From: Lachnospiraceae bacterium Marseille-Q4251
GTDB taxonomy: Bacteria > Bacillota > Clostridia > Lachnospirales > Lachnospiraceae
Direction of reading: 5' to 3'
NCBI GenBank assembly: GCA_018223435.1
Contig: JAGTTO010000001.1
Coordinates: forward strand, 2,418,001-2,482,000
DNA length: 64,000 nt
The translations under genes were made by a program, and so were the position numbers. Shown in pieces: positions 24,681 to 32,956 of the stretch (within the stretch, counting starts at the first letter, position 1; each line of letters begins with the position of its first letter). The notes below the pieces were generated by a model that did no database searches, was not told where the DNA came from, and saw only the letters and a program-made list of their open reading frames with translations.

Positions 24681-26618
24681 GTGATTGAGAAGATGAAATT
24701 CTTAAGTATCACGGGACCAAAGGCCGATATCGACCGTGTGGTAAACCAGTACTTATCGAAGTATGAGATTCATCTGGAAAATGCCCTTTCCGAGCTGAAA
24801 ACGGTGGAAGAGCTCCGGCCGTTCATGGAGATCAATCCTTATAAGGAGCTTCTGAACAAGGCAAATGAGTTTGTCAGCCAGCTTTCCCAGCCGGTTTCTG
24901 AGGAAACAGGAAGCATGGATGTGGACACAGCGGTGAAAACCATTCAGGAACTGAGTGGATATGCCGCAAACTTCCAGGAGAAACGTACGGAACTTTCCAA
25001 AAAGCACGAGGAACTCCTTTCCTCTCTGCAGTGGATCGAGCCGTTCTTGAATTTCGACTTCAACATCCATGAGGTGTTTGGCTTCAAATTTGTCAAATAC
25101 CGTTTTGGAAAGATCGCTCACGAATACTACGAAAAATTTGAAAAATATGTCTATGACAATCTGGACACCGTATTTTTCAAATGTGCTTCTGATGAACAGT
25201 ACGTCTGGGGAGTTTACTTTGTTCCTGCCACACAGGCAGTCAAGGTGGACGCAGTATACAGCTCCCTGCATTTTGAGAGAATGCGTATTCCCGATGAATA
25301 TGAGGGAACCCCGGAGGAGGCCGTTTCCAAGCTGAAAAAAGACCTGGCCTCCATCGATGAGCAGCTCAAAAACTGTCAGGCAGAGGTCGGAAAGAAGCTG
25401 GAGAGCAGACGGAGTGATCTTCTGAAAGCCAGAAATACGCTGGACAGCCTTTCCACCAACTTTGACGTGAGAAAGCTTGCAGCCTGCACCAAAGCGAAAA
25501 ATGACAAACAGGTCTTCTACATCCTCTGCGGATGGATGACCGAGAGAGACGCAGAGCGTTTCCAGAAGGATATCGAGGATGACGTCAATCTCTACTGCAT
25601 CCTGGAGGACGACGAGAACAACATCCTGAATCAGCCGCCTACCAAGCTGAAAAACCCGAAGCTGTTCAAACCCTTCGAAATGTACATCCGGATGTACGGA
25701 CTGCCTGCTTACAATGAGATTGATCCGACCATCTTTGTGGCCATCACCTATTCTCTGATTTTCGGAGCCATGTTCGGTGATGCGGGCCAGGGACTCTGCC
25801 TTCTGATCGGCGGCTTCCTGCTTTATAAATTCAAAAAGATAGATCTGGCAGCCATCATCAGCTGCGCCGGTTTCTTCTCCACGATCTTCGGATTCCTCTA
25901 CGGAAGCTTCTTCGGTTTCGAGGATGTGCTTCCTGCCCTGTGGCTGAAGCCCATGAATAACATGATGACTGTTCCCTTCATCGGAAAACTGAACACCGTC
26001 TTCATCGTAGCAGTCGGTTTCGGTATGTTCCTGATCCTGGTGGCCATGATCATGCATATCATCAACGGCATCAAGGCCCACGATCCTGAGAATGCCTGGT
26101 TTGATACCAACGGCCTGGCCGGTCTGGTATTCTACGGAGCCGTTGTGGCAGTGATCGCTCTCATCATGACCGGTAAAAAAATGCCGGCAGCCATCGTGCT
26201 TGTGATTATGTTTGTAGTTCCCCTTCTTGTCATCGCTTTTAAAGAGCCGCTGGCAAAACTGGTGGAGCATAAGGCAGACGTGATGCCGAAAGAAAAAGGC
26301 ATGTTTGTCGTACAGACGATTTTCGAACTTTTCGAAGTACTCTTAAGCTACTTCTCCAACACCATTTCCTTCGTCCGTGTGGGTGCTTTCGCAGTCAGCC
26401 ACGCAGCTATGATGGAGGTTGTACTGATGCTGGCAGGCGCTGAGGCAGGCTCACCGAACTGGATCGTTGTGATCCTCGGAAACCTGTTCGTCTGCGGTAT
26501 GGAAGGTCTGATCGTCGGAATTCAGGTACTCCGTCTGGAATACTATGAGATGTTCAGCCGTTTCTACAAAGGTACCGGCCGGGAATTCATTCCCTTTCGG
26601 AAAATAGAAAAAGAATAA
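24681..26618 (+). CDS. V-type ATPase subunit I (a-subunit)
   Basis: This 645-aa stator subunit forms the ion half-channels against the proteolipid ring. Residues 1 to about 330 are cytoplasmic and partly coiled-coil; the C-terminal half has seven or eight helices. The helix with the essential Arg is seen in TISFVRVGAFAVSHAAMM (about residues 560-580). The start is GTG at 24681, with AAAGGGGGT upstream; the next ATG is four codons later, but the VIEKMKFLSITGP start is usual for the family. It follows subunit C by 16 bp. Confidence 0.95.
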   Translation: MIEKMKFLSITGPKADIDRVVNQYLSKYEIHLENALSELKTVEELRPFMEINPYKELLNKANEFVSQLSQPVSEETGSMDVDTAVKTIQELSGYAANFQEKRTELSKKHEELLSSLQWIEPFLNFDFNIHEVFGFKFVKYRFGKIAHEYYEKFEKYVYDNLDTVFFKCASDEQYVWGVYFVPATQAVKVDAVYSSLHFERMRIPDEYEGTPEEAVSKLKKDLASIDEQLKNCQAEVGKKLESRRSDLLKARNTLDSLSTNFDVRKLAACTKAKNDKQVFYILCGWMTERDAERFQKDIEDDVNLYCILEDDENNILNQPPTKLKNPKLFKPFEMYIRMYGLPAYNEIDPTIFVAITYSLIFGAMFGDAGQGLCLLIGGFLLYKFKKIDLAAIISCAGFFSTIFGFLYGSFFGFEDVLPALWLKPMNNMMTVPFIGKLNTVFIVAVGFGMFLILVAMIMHIINGIKAHDPENAWFDTNGLAGLVFYGAVVAVIALIMTGKKMPAAIVLVIMFVVPLLVIAFKEPLAKLVEHKADVMPKEKGMFVVQTIFELFEVLLSYFSNTISFVRVGAFAVSHAAMMEVVLMLAGAEAGSPNWIVVILGNLFVCGMEGLIVGIQVLRLEYYEMFSRFYKGTGREFIPFRKIEKE

Positions 26619-26648
26619 CAATATATACAATTAAGGAGGATTTTATCA

Positions 26649-27089
26649 ATGTCTACTATCACTCAGATCTTAATCGTTGCCGCACTTGTACTCAGCATTT
26701 TCGTCCCCTTCAGCGCTTTTCTTATCGGTGAAAGAAACAAAGGACGTTTAAAAACTTCTCTGGCCATCAACGCTTTTCTGTTCTTCGGAATTTTTGCAGT
26801 AGCCGGTATCGTATCTCTTGGAAACGGTGCTTCTGCTCTGGCTGCTGAGGCTGCTTCCGAGTCTTCTGCTGGTCTTGCTACCGGCCTTGGCTACCTGGCT
26901 GCAGCTCTTGTAACCGGTCTTTCCTGTATCGGCGGTGGTATCGCAGTTGCCAGTGCTGCCAGCGCTGCCCTTGGAGCAATCAGCGAGGATCAGAGCATTC
27001 TTGGTAAATCTCTTATCTTCGTAGGTCTGGCCGAAGGTTGCTGCCTGTACGGTCTGATCATCTCCTTCATGATCCTGGGTGCATTATAA
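26649..27089 (+). CDS. V-type ATPase subunit K (proteolipid)
   Basis: This 146-aa protein has four helices and builds the rotating ion-carrying ring. The second hairpin carries the family pattern (GGGIAVASAASAALGAISED) and the single ion-binding Glu in the last helix (FVGLAEGCCLYG). The first hairpin lacks the Gly-rich helix pattern and has no carboxylate. The linker is rich in Ala, Ser and Glu. No clear Na+-binding Gln motif is seen, so whether protons or sodium are moved is open. AAGGAGG precedes the ATG. Confidence 0.93.
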   Translation: MSTITQILIVAALVLSIFVPFSAFLIGERNKGRLKTSLAINAFLFFGIFAVAGIVSLGNGASALAAEAASESSAGLATGLGYLAAALVTGLSCIGGGIAVASAASAALGAISEDQSILGKSLIFVGLAEGCCLYGLIISFMILGAL

Positions 27090-27092
27090 TCC

Positions 27093-27401
27093 ATGAAAAT
27101 GTATCTCATCAGTGATAACGTGGATACTTATACCGGAATGAGACTGGCCGGTGTGGAAGGCTGCGTGGTTCATGAGCGCGGAGAGCTCCGGGAAGCCCTG
27201 GAGCGTGCCATTGCTGACAAAGAGAACGGGATTATCCTCCTGACTGAGAAATTCGGCCGGGAGTTTCCCGACATCGTTGACGATGTAAAACTGAACCGCC
27301 GTCTGCCCCTCATCGTAGAAATTCCGGACCGCCACGGTACCGGCCGGAAGGCTGATTTTATTACTTCCTATGTAAACGAAGCAATCGGCGTAAAGCTGTA
27401 A
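27093..27401 (+). CDS. V-type ATPase subunit F
   Basis: This 102-aa soluble protein is the small central-rotor subunit that binds subunit D. The family pattern is clear: MYLISDNVDTYTGMRLAGVEG at the start, IILLTEKFG in the middle and LPLIVEIPDRHGTGRK near the end. It lies 3 bp after subunit K, with the ribosome-binding site probably inside the end of that gene. Length is normal. Confidence 0.92.
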   Translation: MKMYLISDNVDTYTGMRLAGVEGCVVHERGELREALERAIADKENGIILLTEKFGREFPDIVDDVKLNRRLPLIVEIPDRHGTGRKADFITSYVNEAIGVKL

Positions 27402-27418
27402 AAAGAAGGTGATCTATT

Positions 27419-28006
27419 TTGACAACAGAAGAAAAGCTGAAACACTTTAAAGCTGCCGCTCTTGAGGAGGCACGTCAGGAAAGCACCGCGGCCATTGAAG
27501 AGCACCGCCGCGCTCTGGAAAAACTTTTTCAGGAACACACTGTAGATAAAGACCGTCAGGCTGCCCTCGAAGTAAAAACTGAGACCGATCGGCTGAAACG
27601 GGAAAACAACATCACTCTTTCCAAGGAACGTCTGGAGATCAAACGTGATATTTCCAGAAAACAGGAAGAGCTGAAAGAAACACTTTTTGTAGAAGTACAG
27701 GAAAAACTGGCCGACTACATGGCAACACAGGAATACCAGCAGCTTCTGATTTCACAGATCCGTGAGATCATGAAATTCGCTGGAAATGAGGAAGTTACCA
27801 TTTACATTGATCCGGCAGATCAGTCCTGCTTAAGCAGCCTCACCGCTGCTGTCAACCATCCGCTGACGGTTTCCGAGTATTCCTTCAGCGGCGGCACCCG
27901 GGCAGTTATTCCCGGACGTCATATCCTGATCGACAATTCCTTTGCTGCCAAATTTGACGCAGCGAAGAAAAACTTTACCTTTGACGGAGGTGTCCTTCAT
28001 GAATAA
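27419..28006 (+). CDS. V-type ATPase subunit E
   Basis: This 195-aa peripheral-stalk subunit has a long charged coiled-coil N-terminal half and a globular C-terminal half, as expected. The start is TTG at 27419 with AGAAGGTGA 6-8 bp upstream; no ATG is available near it. It overlaps the start of subunit A by eight bases, so the two are translationally coupled. It should pair with the H/G-like protein encoded first in the operon. Confidence 0.9.
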   Translation: MTTEEKLKHFKAAALEEARQESTAAIEEHRRALEKLFQEHTVDKDRQAALEVKTETDRLKRENNITLSKERLEIKRDISRKQEELKETLFVEVQEKLADYMATQEYQQLLISQIREIMKFAGNEEVTIYIDPADQSCLSSLTAAVNHPLTVSEYSFSGGTRAVIPGRHILIDNSFAAKFDAAKKNFTFDGGVLHE

Positions 28007-29765
28007 GACAGGTGTTATTTACGGCATCAACGGTCCCGTCATTTATTTGAAGGGCAATACCGGTTTTGAGATGTCAGAGATGGTTTACGTCGGCAAGGAA
28101 CGCCTGGTAGGCGAGGTTATCGCCCTGACTCAGGACACCACCACTGTACAGGTCTTCGAGGAGACAACAGGCCTGAAACCCGGCGAAATCGTAGAAGCCA
28201 GCGGAGACGCTATTTCCGTTCTCCTGGCACCGGGTATCCTGAACAACATTTTTGATGGTATCGAGCGTCCCTTAAGTGAGATCGCTGCCAAATCCGGCAA
28301 ATATATCAGCCGCGGTCTTTCCGTAGATTCTCTGGACACCGAGCGGCTCTGGGATGTACACATCACCATAAAAGCCGGCGATAAAGTCAGCGGCGGAACT
28401 GTCATCGCAGAAACCCAGGAGACACCGGCGATCCTTCATAAATCCATGGTACCTCCGAACCTTTCCGGTACGATCCTGAAAGCTGCTCCGGACGGAAAAT
28501 ATAAGATCTTTGATGAGATCGCTGTTCTGCAGCTGAGTGACGGAAAAGAAGTTCCCCTGACTCTGGCTCAGAAATGGCCCATCCGTGTGCCGCGTCCCAG
28601 CGCAGCCCGCTACGCATCCAGCGAACCCCTGGTAACCGGTCAGCGTATTCTTGATACGATGTTCCCCATCGCCAAGGGCGGTACCGCAGCCATCCCGGGA
28701 GGATTCGGAACCGGTAAAACCATGACCCAGCATCAGATCGCAAAATGGGCCAACGCCGACATCATCATTTACATCGGCTGCGGAGAGCGTGGAAACGAGA
28801 TGACCCAGGTTCTGGAGGAGTTCTCCGAACTGATCGACCCGAAGTCCGGAAATCCTCTGATGGACCGTACCACTCTGATTGCCAATACTTCCAACATGCC
28901 TGTGGCAGCCCGTGAGGCTTCCATTTACACCGGCGTGGCTCTGGCTGAGTATTACCGCGATATGGGTTATGACGTGGCTATCATGGCAGACTCCACTTCC
29001 CGTTGGGCTGAGGCTCTTCGAGAGCTGTCCGGACGACTGGAGGAGATGCCCGCCGAGGAAGGTTTCCCGGCTTACCTGGCATCCCGTTTGTCTGCTTTCT
29101 ATGAGAGAGCCGGTTATGTACAGACCTTAAACGGAGCAGAAGGAAGCGTTTCCATCATCGGAGCCGTATCCCCGCAGGGAGGCGATTTCTCCGAGCCCGT
29201 TACACAGAATACCAAACGTTTCGTCCGCTGTTTCTGGGGACTGGATAAATCCCTGGCTTATGCCCGTCATTTCCCGGCTATCCAGTGGCTGACCAGTTAC
29301 AGTGAGTACCTGAACGATCTGGCACCCTGGTACCAGACCAACGTGGACAAGCGTTTCGTGGACCACAGAAACCAGATCATGGCGATCCTGAACCAGGAGA
29401 GCAGCCTTATGGAGATCGTAAAACTGATCGGCAGCGATGTGCTTCCGGATGATCAGAAGCTGACTCTTGAGATTGCCCGTGTGGTTCGTCTGGGCTTCCT
29501 GCAGCAGAATGCGTTCCATCCGGACGATACCTGCGTGCCCATGAAGAAACAGTTCCTGATGATGGATGTGATCCTTTACCTTTACAAAAAAGCAAAGGCC
29601 CTGGTTACCATGGGAATGCCGATGTCTATTCTGAAGGAAAGCAACATTTTCGACCGTATCGTTTCCATCAAATACGATGTGCCGAACGACAAGCCGGAAA
29701 TGTTTGACGACTATTACAAAGCCATCGATGCCTTCTATGACGAAGTCATTGCCAAGAACGCATAA
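27999..29765 (+). CDS. V-type ATPase catalytic subunit A
   Basis: This 588-aa subunit carries the ATP-hydrolysing sites of the head. It has the N-terminal barrel, the A-specific bulge domain (about residues 115-185, with PPNLSGTI), and the P-loop GGFGTGKT near residue 234. A catalytic Glu motif (GERGNEMTQ) follows. The ATG at 27999 follows GGAGGTG; the frame extends 19 codons back into subunit E without a better site. In bacteria these enzymes run either as ATP-driven ion pumps or as ATP synthases; the direction cannot be told from sequence. Confidence 0.97.
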   Translation: MNKTGVIYGINGPVIYLKGNTGFEMSEMVYVGKERLVGEVIALTQDTTTVQVFEETTGLKPGEIVEASGDAISVLLAPGILNNIFDGIERPLSEIAAKSGKYISRGLSVDSLDTERLWDVHITIKAGDKVSGGTVIAETQETPAILHKSMVPPNLSGTILKAAPDGKYKIFDEIAVLQLSDGKEVPLTLAQKWPIRVPRPSAARYASSEPLVTGQRILDTMFPIAKGGTAAIPGGFGTGKTMTQHQIAKWANADIIIYIGCGERGNEMTQVLEEFSELIDPKSGNPLMDRTTLIANTSNMPVAAREASIYTGVALAEYYRDMGYDVAIMADSTSRWAEALRELSGRLEEMPAEEGFPAYLASRLSAFYERAGYVQTLNGAEGSVSIIGAVSPQGGDFSEPVTQNTKRFVRCFWGLDKSLAYARHFPAIQWLTSYSEYLNDLAPWYQTNVDKRFVDHRNQIMAILNQESSLMEIVKLIGSDVLPDDQKLTLEIARVVRLGFLQQNAFHPDDTCVPMKKQFLMMDVILYLYKKAKALVTMGMPMSILKESNIFDRIVSIKYDVPNDKPEMFDDYYKAIDAFYDEVIAKNA

Positions 29766-29781
29766 AAGGAGGTAGGATGAA

Positions 29782-31176
29782 ATGGCAATTGAATATTTAG
29801 GACTCAGTCAGATCAACGGCCCCCTGGTAGTTCTCGAAGGCGTTCAGAACGCCTCCTTTGAGGAGATCGTAGAGATCACGGTAAACGGCAATGAGAAAAA
29901 GCTTGGCCGTATCATCGAGCTTTACGAGGACAAGGCTGTTATCCAGGTGTTTGAAGGAAATGACGGAATGTCCCTGAAAAATACCCATACAAAACTCACC
30001 GGACACCCCATGGAGGTGGCTCTTTCCCCGGATATCCTGGGACGTACCTTCAACGGTATCGGAGAGCCCATCGACGGACTGGGAGAGATCAAGGCAGAGT
30101 GCCGTCTGAATGTCAACGGTCTGCCTCTGAACCCTGTAACCCGTGAGTACCCGAGAAACTATATCCGTACCGGTATTTCTGCCATCGACGGACTGACTAC
30201 TCTGATCAGAGGTCAGAAGCTGCCGATCTTCTCCGGAAACGGACTTCCCCATGACCGTCTGGCAGCTCAGATCGTAAAACAGGCTTCCCTGGGAGACTCT
30301 GCTTCCGATGAGAAATTCGCTATTGTTTTCGCGGCTATGGGCGTTAAATACGATGTGGCAAACTTCTTCCGCAAGACCTTCGAGGAGAGCGGCGTTTCCG
30401 ACCACGTTGTCATGTATCTGAACCTGGCAAACGATCCGGTAGTTGAGCGACTGATCACTCCGAAGGTAGCGCTGACTGCCGCTGAGTACCTTGCTTTTGA
30501 GAAAGGCATGCATATCCTGGTAATTCTTACCGATATGACTTCTTTCGCCGAGGCCATGCGTGAGGTTTCCTCCTCCAAAGGAGAGATTCCTTCCCGAAAA
30601 GGTTATCCGGGTTATCTGTACAGTGAACTGGCTACTCTTTATGAGCGCGCCGGTATCGTGCAGGGTGTGGACGGTTCTGTAACCCAGATCCCGATTCTGA
30701 CCATGCCCAACGACGATATCACCCACCCGATCCCTGACCTGACCGGATACATCACCGAGGGTCAGATCGTTCTGGACCGTCAGCTTCACGGCCAGGCAAT
30801 TTATCCGCCGATCAATGTTCTGCCGTCTCTGTCCCGACTGATGAAGGATGGTATCGGTAAGGGTTACACCAGAGAGGATCATCAGGATGTGGCAAACCAG
30901 CTCTTCTCCTGTTATGCAAAAGTAGGAGACGCCAGAGCCCTGGCTTCCGTTATCGGTGAGGACGAGCTTTCTCCCCTGGACAAAACCTACCTGAAATTCG
31001 GAGAAGCTTTTGAGCACGAATTTGTCGGACAGGGCGAGGAAGAGAACCGTACTATCGAGGAGACGCTGGACAAGGGCTGGGAGCTCTTACGGATGCTGCC
31101 CAGAGAAGAACTTGACCGTATCGATACCAAGATCCTTGATAAATTCTATGAAGCGCCGAAGACGGCAGAAGCATAA
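29782..31176 (+). CDS. V-type ATPase subunit B
   Basis: This 464-aa regulatory subunit alternates with A in the head. It lacks a true P-loop and has the B-type replacement [15 protein letters not shown] near residue 153, as expected. Family motifs include [22 protein letters not shown] near residues 310-330. AAAGGAGGT precedes the ATG. It starts 16 bp after subunit A and is followed by D in the same order as other bacterial V-type operons. Confidence 0.97.
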   Translation: MAIEYLGLSQINGPLVVLEGVQNASFEEIVEITVNGNEKKLGRIIELYEDKAVIQVFEGNDGMSLKNTHTKLTGHPMEVALSPDILGRTFNGIGEPIDGLGEIKAECRLNVNGLPLNPVTREYPRNYIRTGISAIDGLTTLIRGQKLPIFSGNGLPHDRLAAQIVKQASLGDSASDEKFAIVFAAMGVKYDVANFFRKTFEESGVSDHVVMYLNLANDPVVERLITPKVALTAAEYLAFEKGMHILVILTDMTSFAEAMREVSSSKGEIPSRKGYPGYLYSELATLYERAGIVQGVDGSVTQIPILTMPNDDITHPIPDLTGYITEGQIVLDRQLHGQAIYPPINVLPSLSRLMKDGIGKGYTREDHQDVANQLFSCYAKVGDARALASVIGEDELSPLDKTYLKFGEAFEHEFVGQGEEENRTIEETLDKGWELLRMLPREELDRIDTKILDKFYEAPKTAEA

Positions 31177-31191
31177 ATCCGAGGTGAGCGT

Positions 31192-31812
31192 ATGAATCCA
31201 AACACATTTCCCACCAAGGGAAATCTGATTCTGGCCAAGAATTCTCTGGCACTTGCGAAACAGGGCTTCGATCTGATGGATAAGAAACGAAACATTCTTA
31301 TGCGTGAGATCATGAACCTGATCAGCCAGGCCTCGGAGATCCAGACCGAGATCGACAGCACGTTCCGGGAGGCTTACGGCCTCCTGCAGCGGGCCAACAT
31401 CGAGATGGGTATCCATGAGGTGGAGGAGATCTCCTTCTCCGTCCCCGTGGAGGATTCCATAAGGATCAAGACCCGCAGCGTCATGGGTACGGAGATCCCG
31501 CTGGTGGAGTATAAGCCGAAGGCCGATGAACCGACCTACGCTTATTACAGCACCACCCAGGCCCTGGACCAGGCGAGGATCGCTTTCGAGAAAGTGAAAG
31601 ACCTTACCATCCGTCTTTCCATGATCGAAAACTCCGCCTACCGTCTGGCCGCCAACATCAAAAAGACCCAGAAACGTGCGAATGCGCTGAAAAACATCAC
31701 GATTCCGATGTACGAAGCTCTTACGAAAAATATCCAGAATGCACTGGAAGAGAAAGAGAGAGAAGAGTTCACGAGGCTGAAAGTGATCAAGAGGATGCAG
31801 ACCAGTAAATAA
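31192..31812 (+). CDS. V-type ATPase subunit D
   Basis: This 206-aa protein is the central rotor shaft, mostly one long antiparallel coiled coil. The start NPNTFPTKGNLILAKNSLALAKQGFDLMDKKR is typical of the family (about residues 2-33). GAGGTGAG precedes the ATG. It is the last gene of the operon and is followed at once by a terminator. Confidence 0.95.
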   Translation: MNPNTFPTKGNLILAKNSLALAKQGFDLMDKKRNILMREIMNLISQASEIQTEIDSTFREAYGLLQRANIEMGIHEVEEISFSVPVEDSIRIKTRSVMGTEIPLVEYKPKADEPTYAYYSTTQALDQARIAFEKVKDLTIRLSMIENSAYRLAANIKKTQKRANALKNITIPMYEALTKNIQNALEEKEREEFTRLKVIKRMQTSK

Positions 31813-31816
31813 AAAA

Positions 31817-31862
31817 GTTCCATGCGATCATTGATAGATGATTGCATGGGGCTTTTTTTCTT
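31817..31862 (+). terminator. Terminator of the V-type ATPase operon
   Basis: TTCCATGCGATCAT pairs with ATGATTGCATGG (one mismatch) around a short loop and is followed by GGGCTTTTTTTC. It starts 5 bp after the subunit D stop. The large palindromic repeat begins just beyond it. Confidence 0.85.
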
Positions 31863-31869
31863 TATGGGG

Positions 31870-32340
31870 GCTTTGGGAAGCCGCAGGGAATAGCAGGGGG
31901 AAAACCATCGGAGTTGCGCAGTCCTGGTTTTCCCCCTGCACCCCCTTTCCAGGGCACGCTAGAAAATAGGGTGCATACGTCATACAAAAACTGCATGAAA
32001 TGACAGGTGAGAGTGGATAAGAAGGTCAAAAAATACGGGGCTTACGTCAGACTGGTGCGTGGAGATGATATGGTGTTTTGTTATTCATATGGAAGATTTG
32101 AATTGTTGGATTTCAATATGAGACACGGAACATCATATAATCGCTGTGTAGCAGCGTGACGTATGCCTCTTATTTTTTATGTTTTTATATCCAGTAACAC
32201 CCGTCATTTCACGCAATAGTAGTATGACGTAAGCTCCCTATTTTCTAGCGTGCCCTGGAAGGGGAGCGCGAGGGGAAACCAGGACTGGCGCAACTCTGAT
32301 GGTTTCCCCTCGCATTTCCCCCCACGCTTTCCCAAAAGCG
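31870..32340. repeat. Composite palindromic repeat, copy 2 (full length, with a nested copy)
   Basis: The whole 471 bp is one large inverted repeat. Each outer arm has the end motif (CTTTGGGAAG... and CGCTTTCCCAAAAGCG) and a hairpin: CAGGGGGAAAACCA with TGGTTTTCCCCCTG on the left, CGAGGGGAAACCA with TGGTTTCCCCTCG on the right. The core ends (TAGAAAATA at 31960; TATTTTCTA to 32247) enclose TGCATGAAATGAC...GTCATTTCACGCA. A second core of about 152 bp (32029-32180), similar to the one at 8149, is nested between them. There is no credible ORF. This explains most of the 596-bp gap from 31813 to 32408. Confidence 0.88.
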
Positions 32341-32408
32341 TCTAGCTAAAACCATTTTTCTAAGCTATAATCTTTTCATAAAAGATGAGATGTAATAAAG
32401 GAAATTAT

Positions 32409-32597
32409 ATGGATCATAAAACGTCATTTTATATCAACACTCTCGCCCATTTCTGCAGCAAGCGAGACCTCAAATCTCTTACCCAAACAGATTTAATGTC
32501 AGTTTTTAACATCCCAAAAGCCGATGCCCTGGTCCTGTTTGGCGGCAGCATCCTGACGGGCGGCGATCTCCTGGCCAATCCTTTGTATGCCTTCTGA
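32409..32597 (+). pseudogene. N-terminal fragment of a YdcF/DUF218-like gene
   Basis: The 62-codon frame starts at ATG 32409 with AAAGGAAAT upstream. Its sequence (KRDLKSLTQTDLMSVFNIPKADALVLFGGSILTGGDLLANP in two parts) resembles the start of DUF218/YdcF proteins, which normally run about 200 residues. It stops early, and the next 200 bp carry several short frames without a restorable reading. A decayed gene is the simplest reading; a small functional protein cannot be excluded. It lies just beside the large palindromic repeat. Confidence 0.5.
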
Positions 32598-32828
32598 GAA
32601 AGGAAAGCCGGTGCGGAGAAAATCCTGCCCGGCTGGATGAAATTTTACAGAGAAACAAGAAGAAAAAAATGAACTTGAGACTGGAACCATACGAAAAAGA
32701 GAGACTTCTGGCAAAAGCGAAAAGATCCAGGCTGTGGTGACAGACTCGAAAACAAGAAAAGAGATGTATCAGGAATATGGTTTATGAACAGGATAATCTA
32801 TATTTTTTCTTAAGAATTCCATCTTCTC

Positions 32829-32857
32829 TTGACTTTTCCATGAAAATCCGCTAAACT
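32829..32857 (+). promoter_or_regulatory. Candidate promoter of the NlpC/P60 repeat-protein gene
   Basis: TTGACT (32829-32834), a 17-bp spacer and TAAACT (32852-32857), 100 bp before the start codon. The surrounding DNA from 32600 to 32956 otherwise holds only remnants of the decayed gene and AT-rich sequence. Confidence 0.45.
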
Positions 32858-32956
32858 TTTCATAATGATGTAATAATTCTGTAATAGTTCGAGACGTGGG
32901 GGGGTTCAGCCTGCGTTCGGAAGTTTTGGAAGAGACATACATAAAAGGGGATTTAT

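Noticed and set aside
24753..26270. Long open frame on the minus strand opposite V-ATPase subunit I, and similar long antisense frames opposite 4294-5553, 33977-35341, 47781-49142, 52245-53414, 56664-58112, 59919-61013 and 61184-62494
   Set aside because: Each lies opposite a gene with clear family motifs, has no ribosome-binding site and encodes a Cys/His/Ile/Val-rich sequence typical of the reverse complement of a GC-biased gene.
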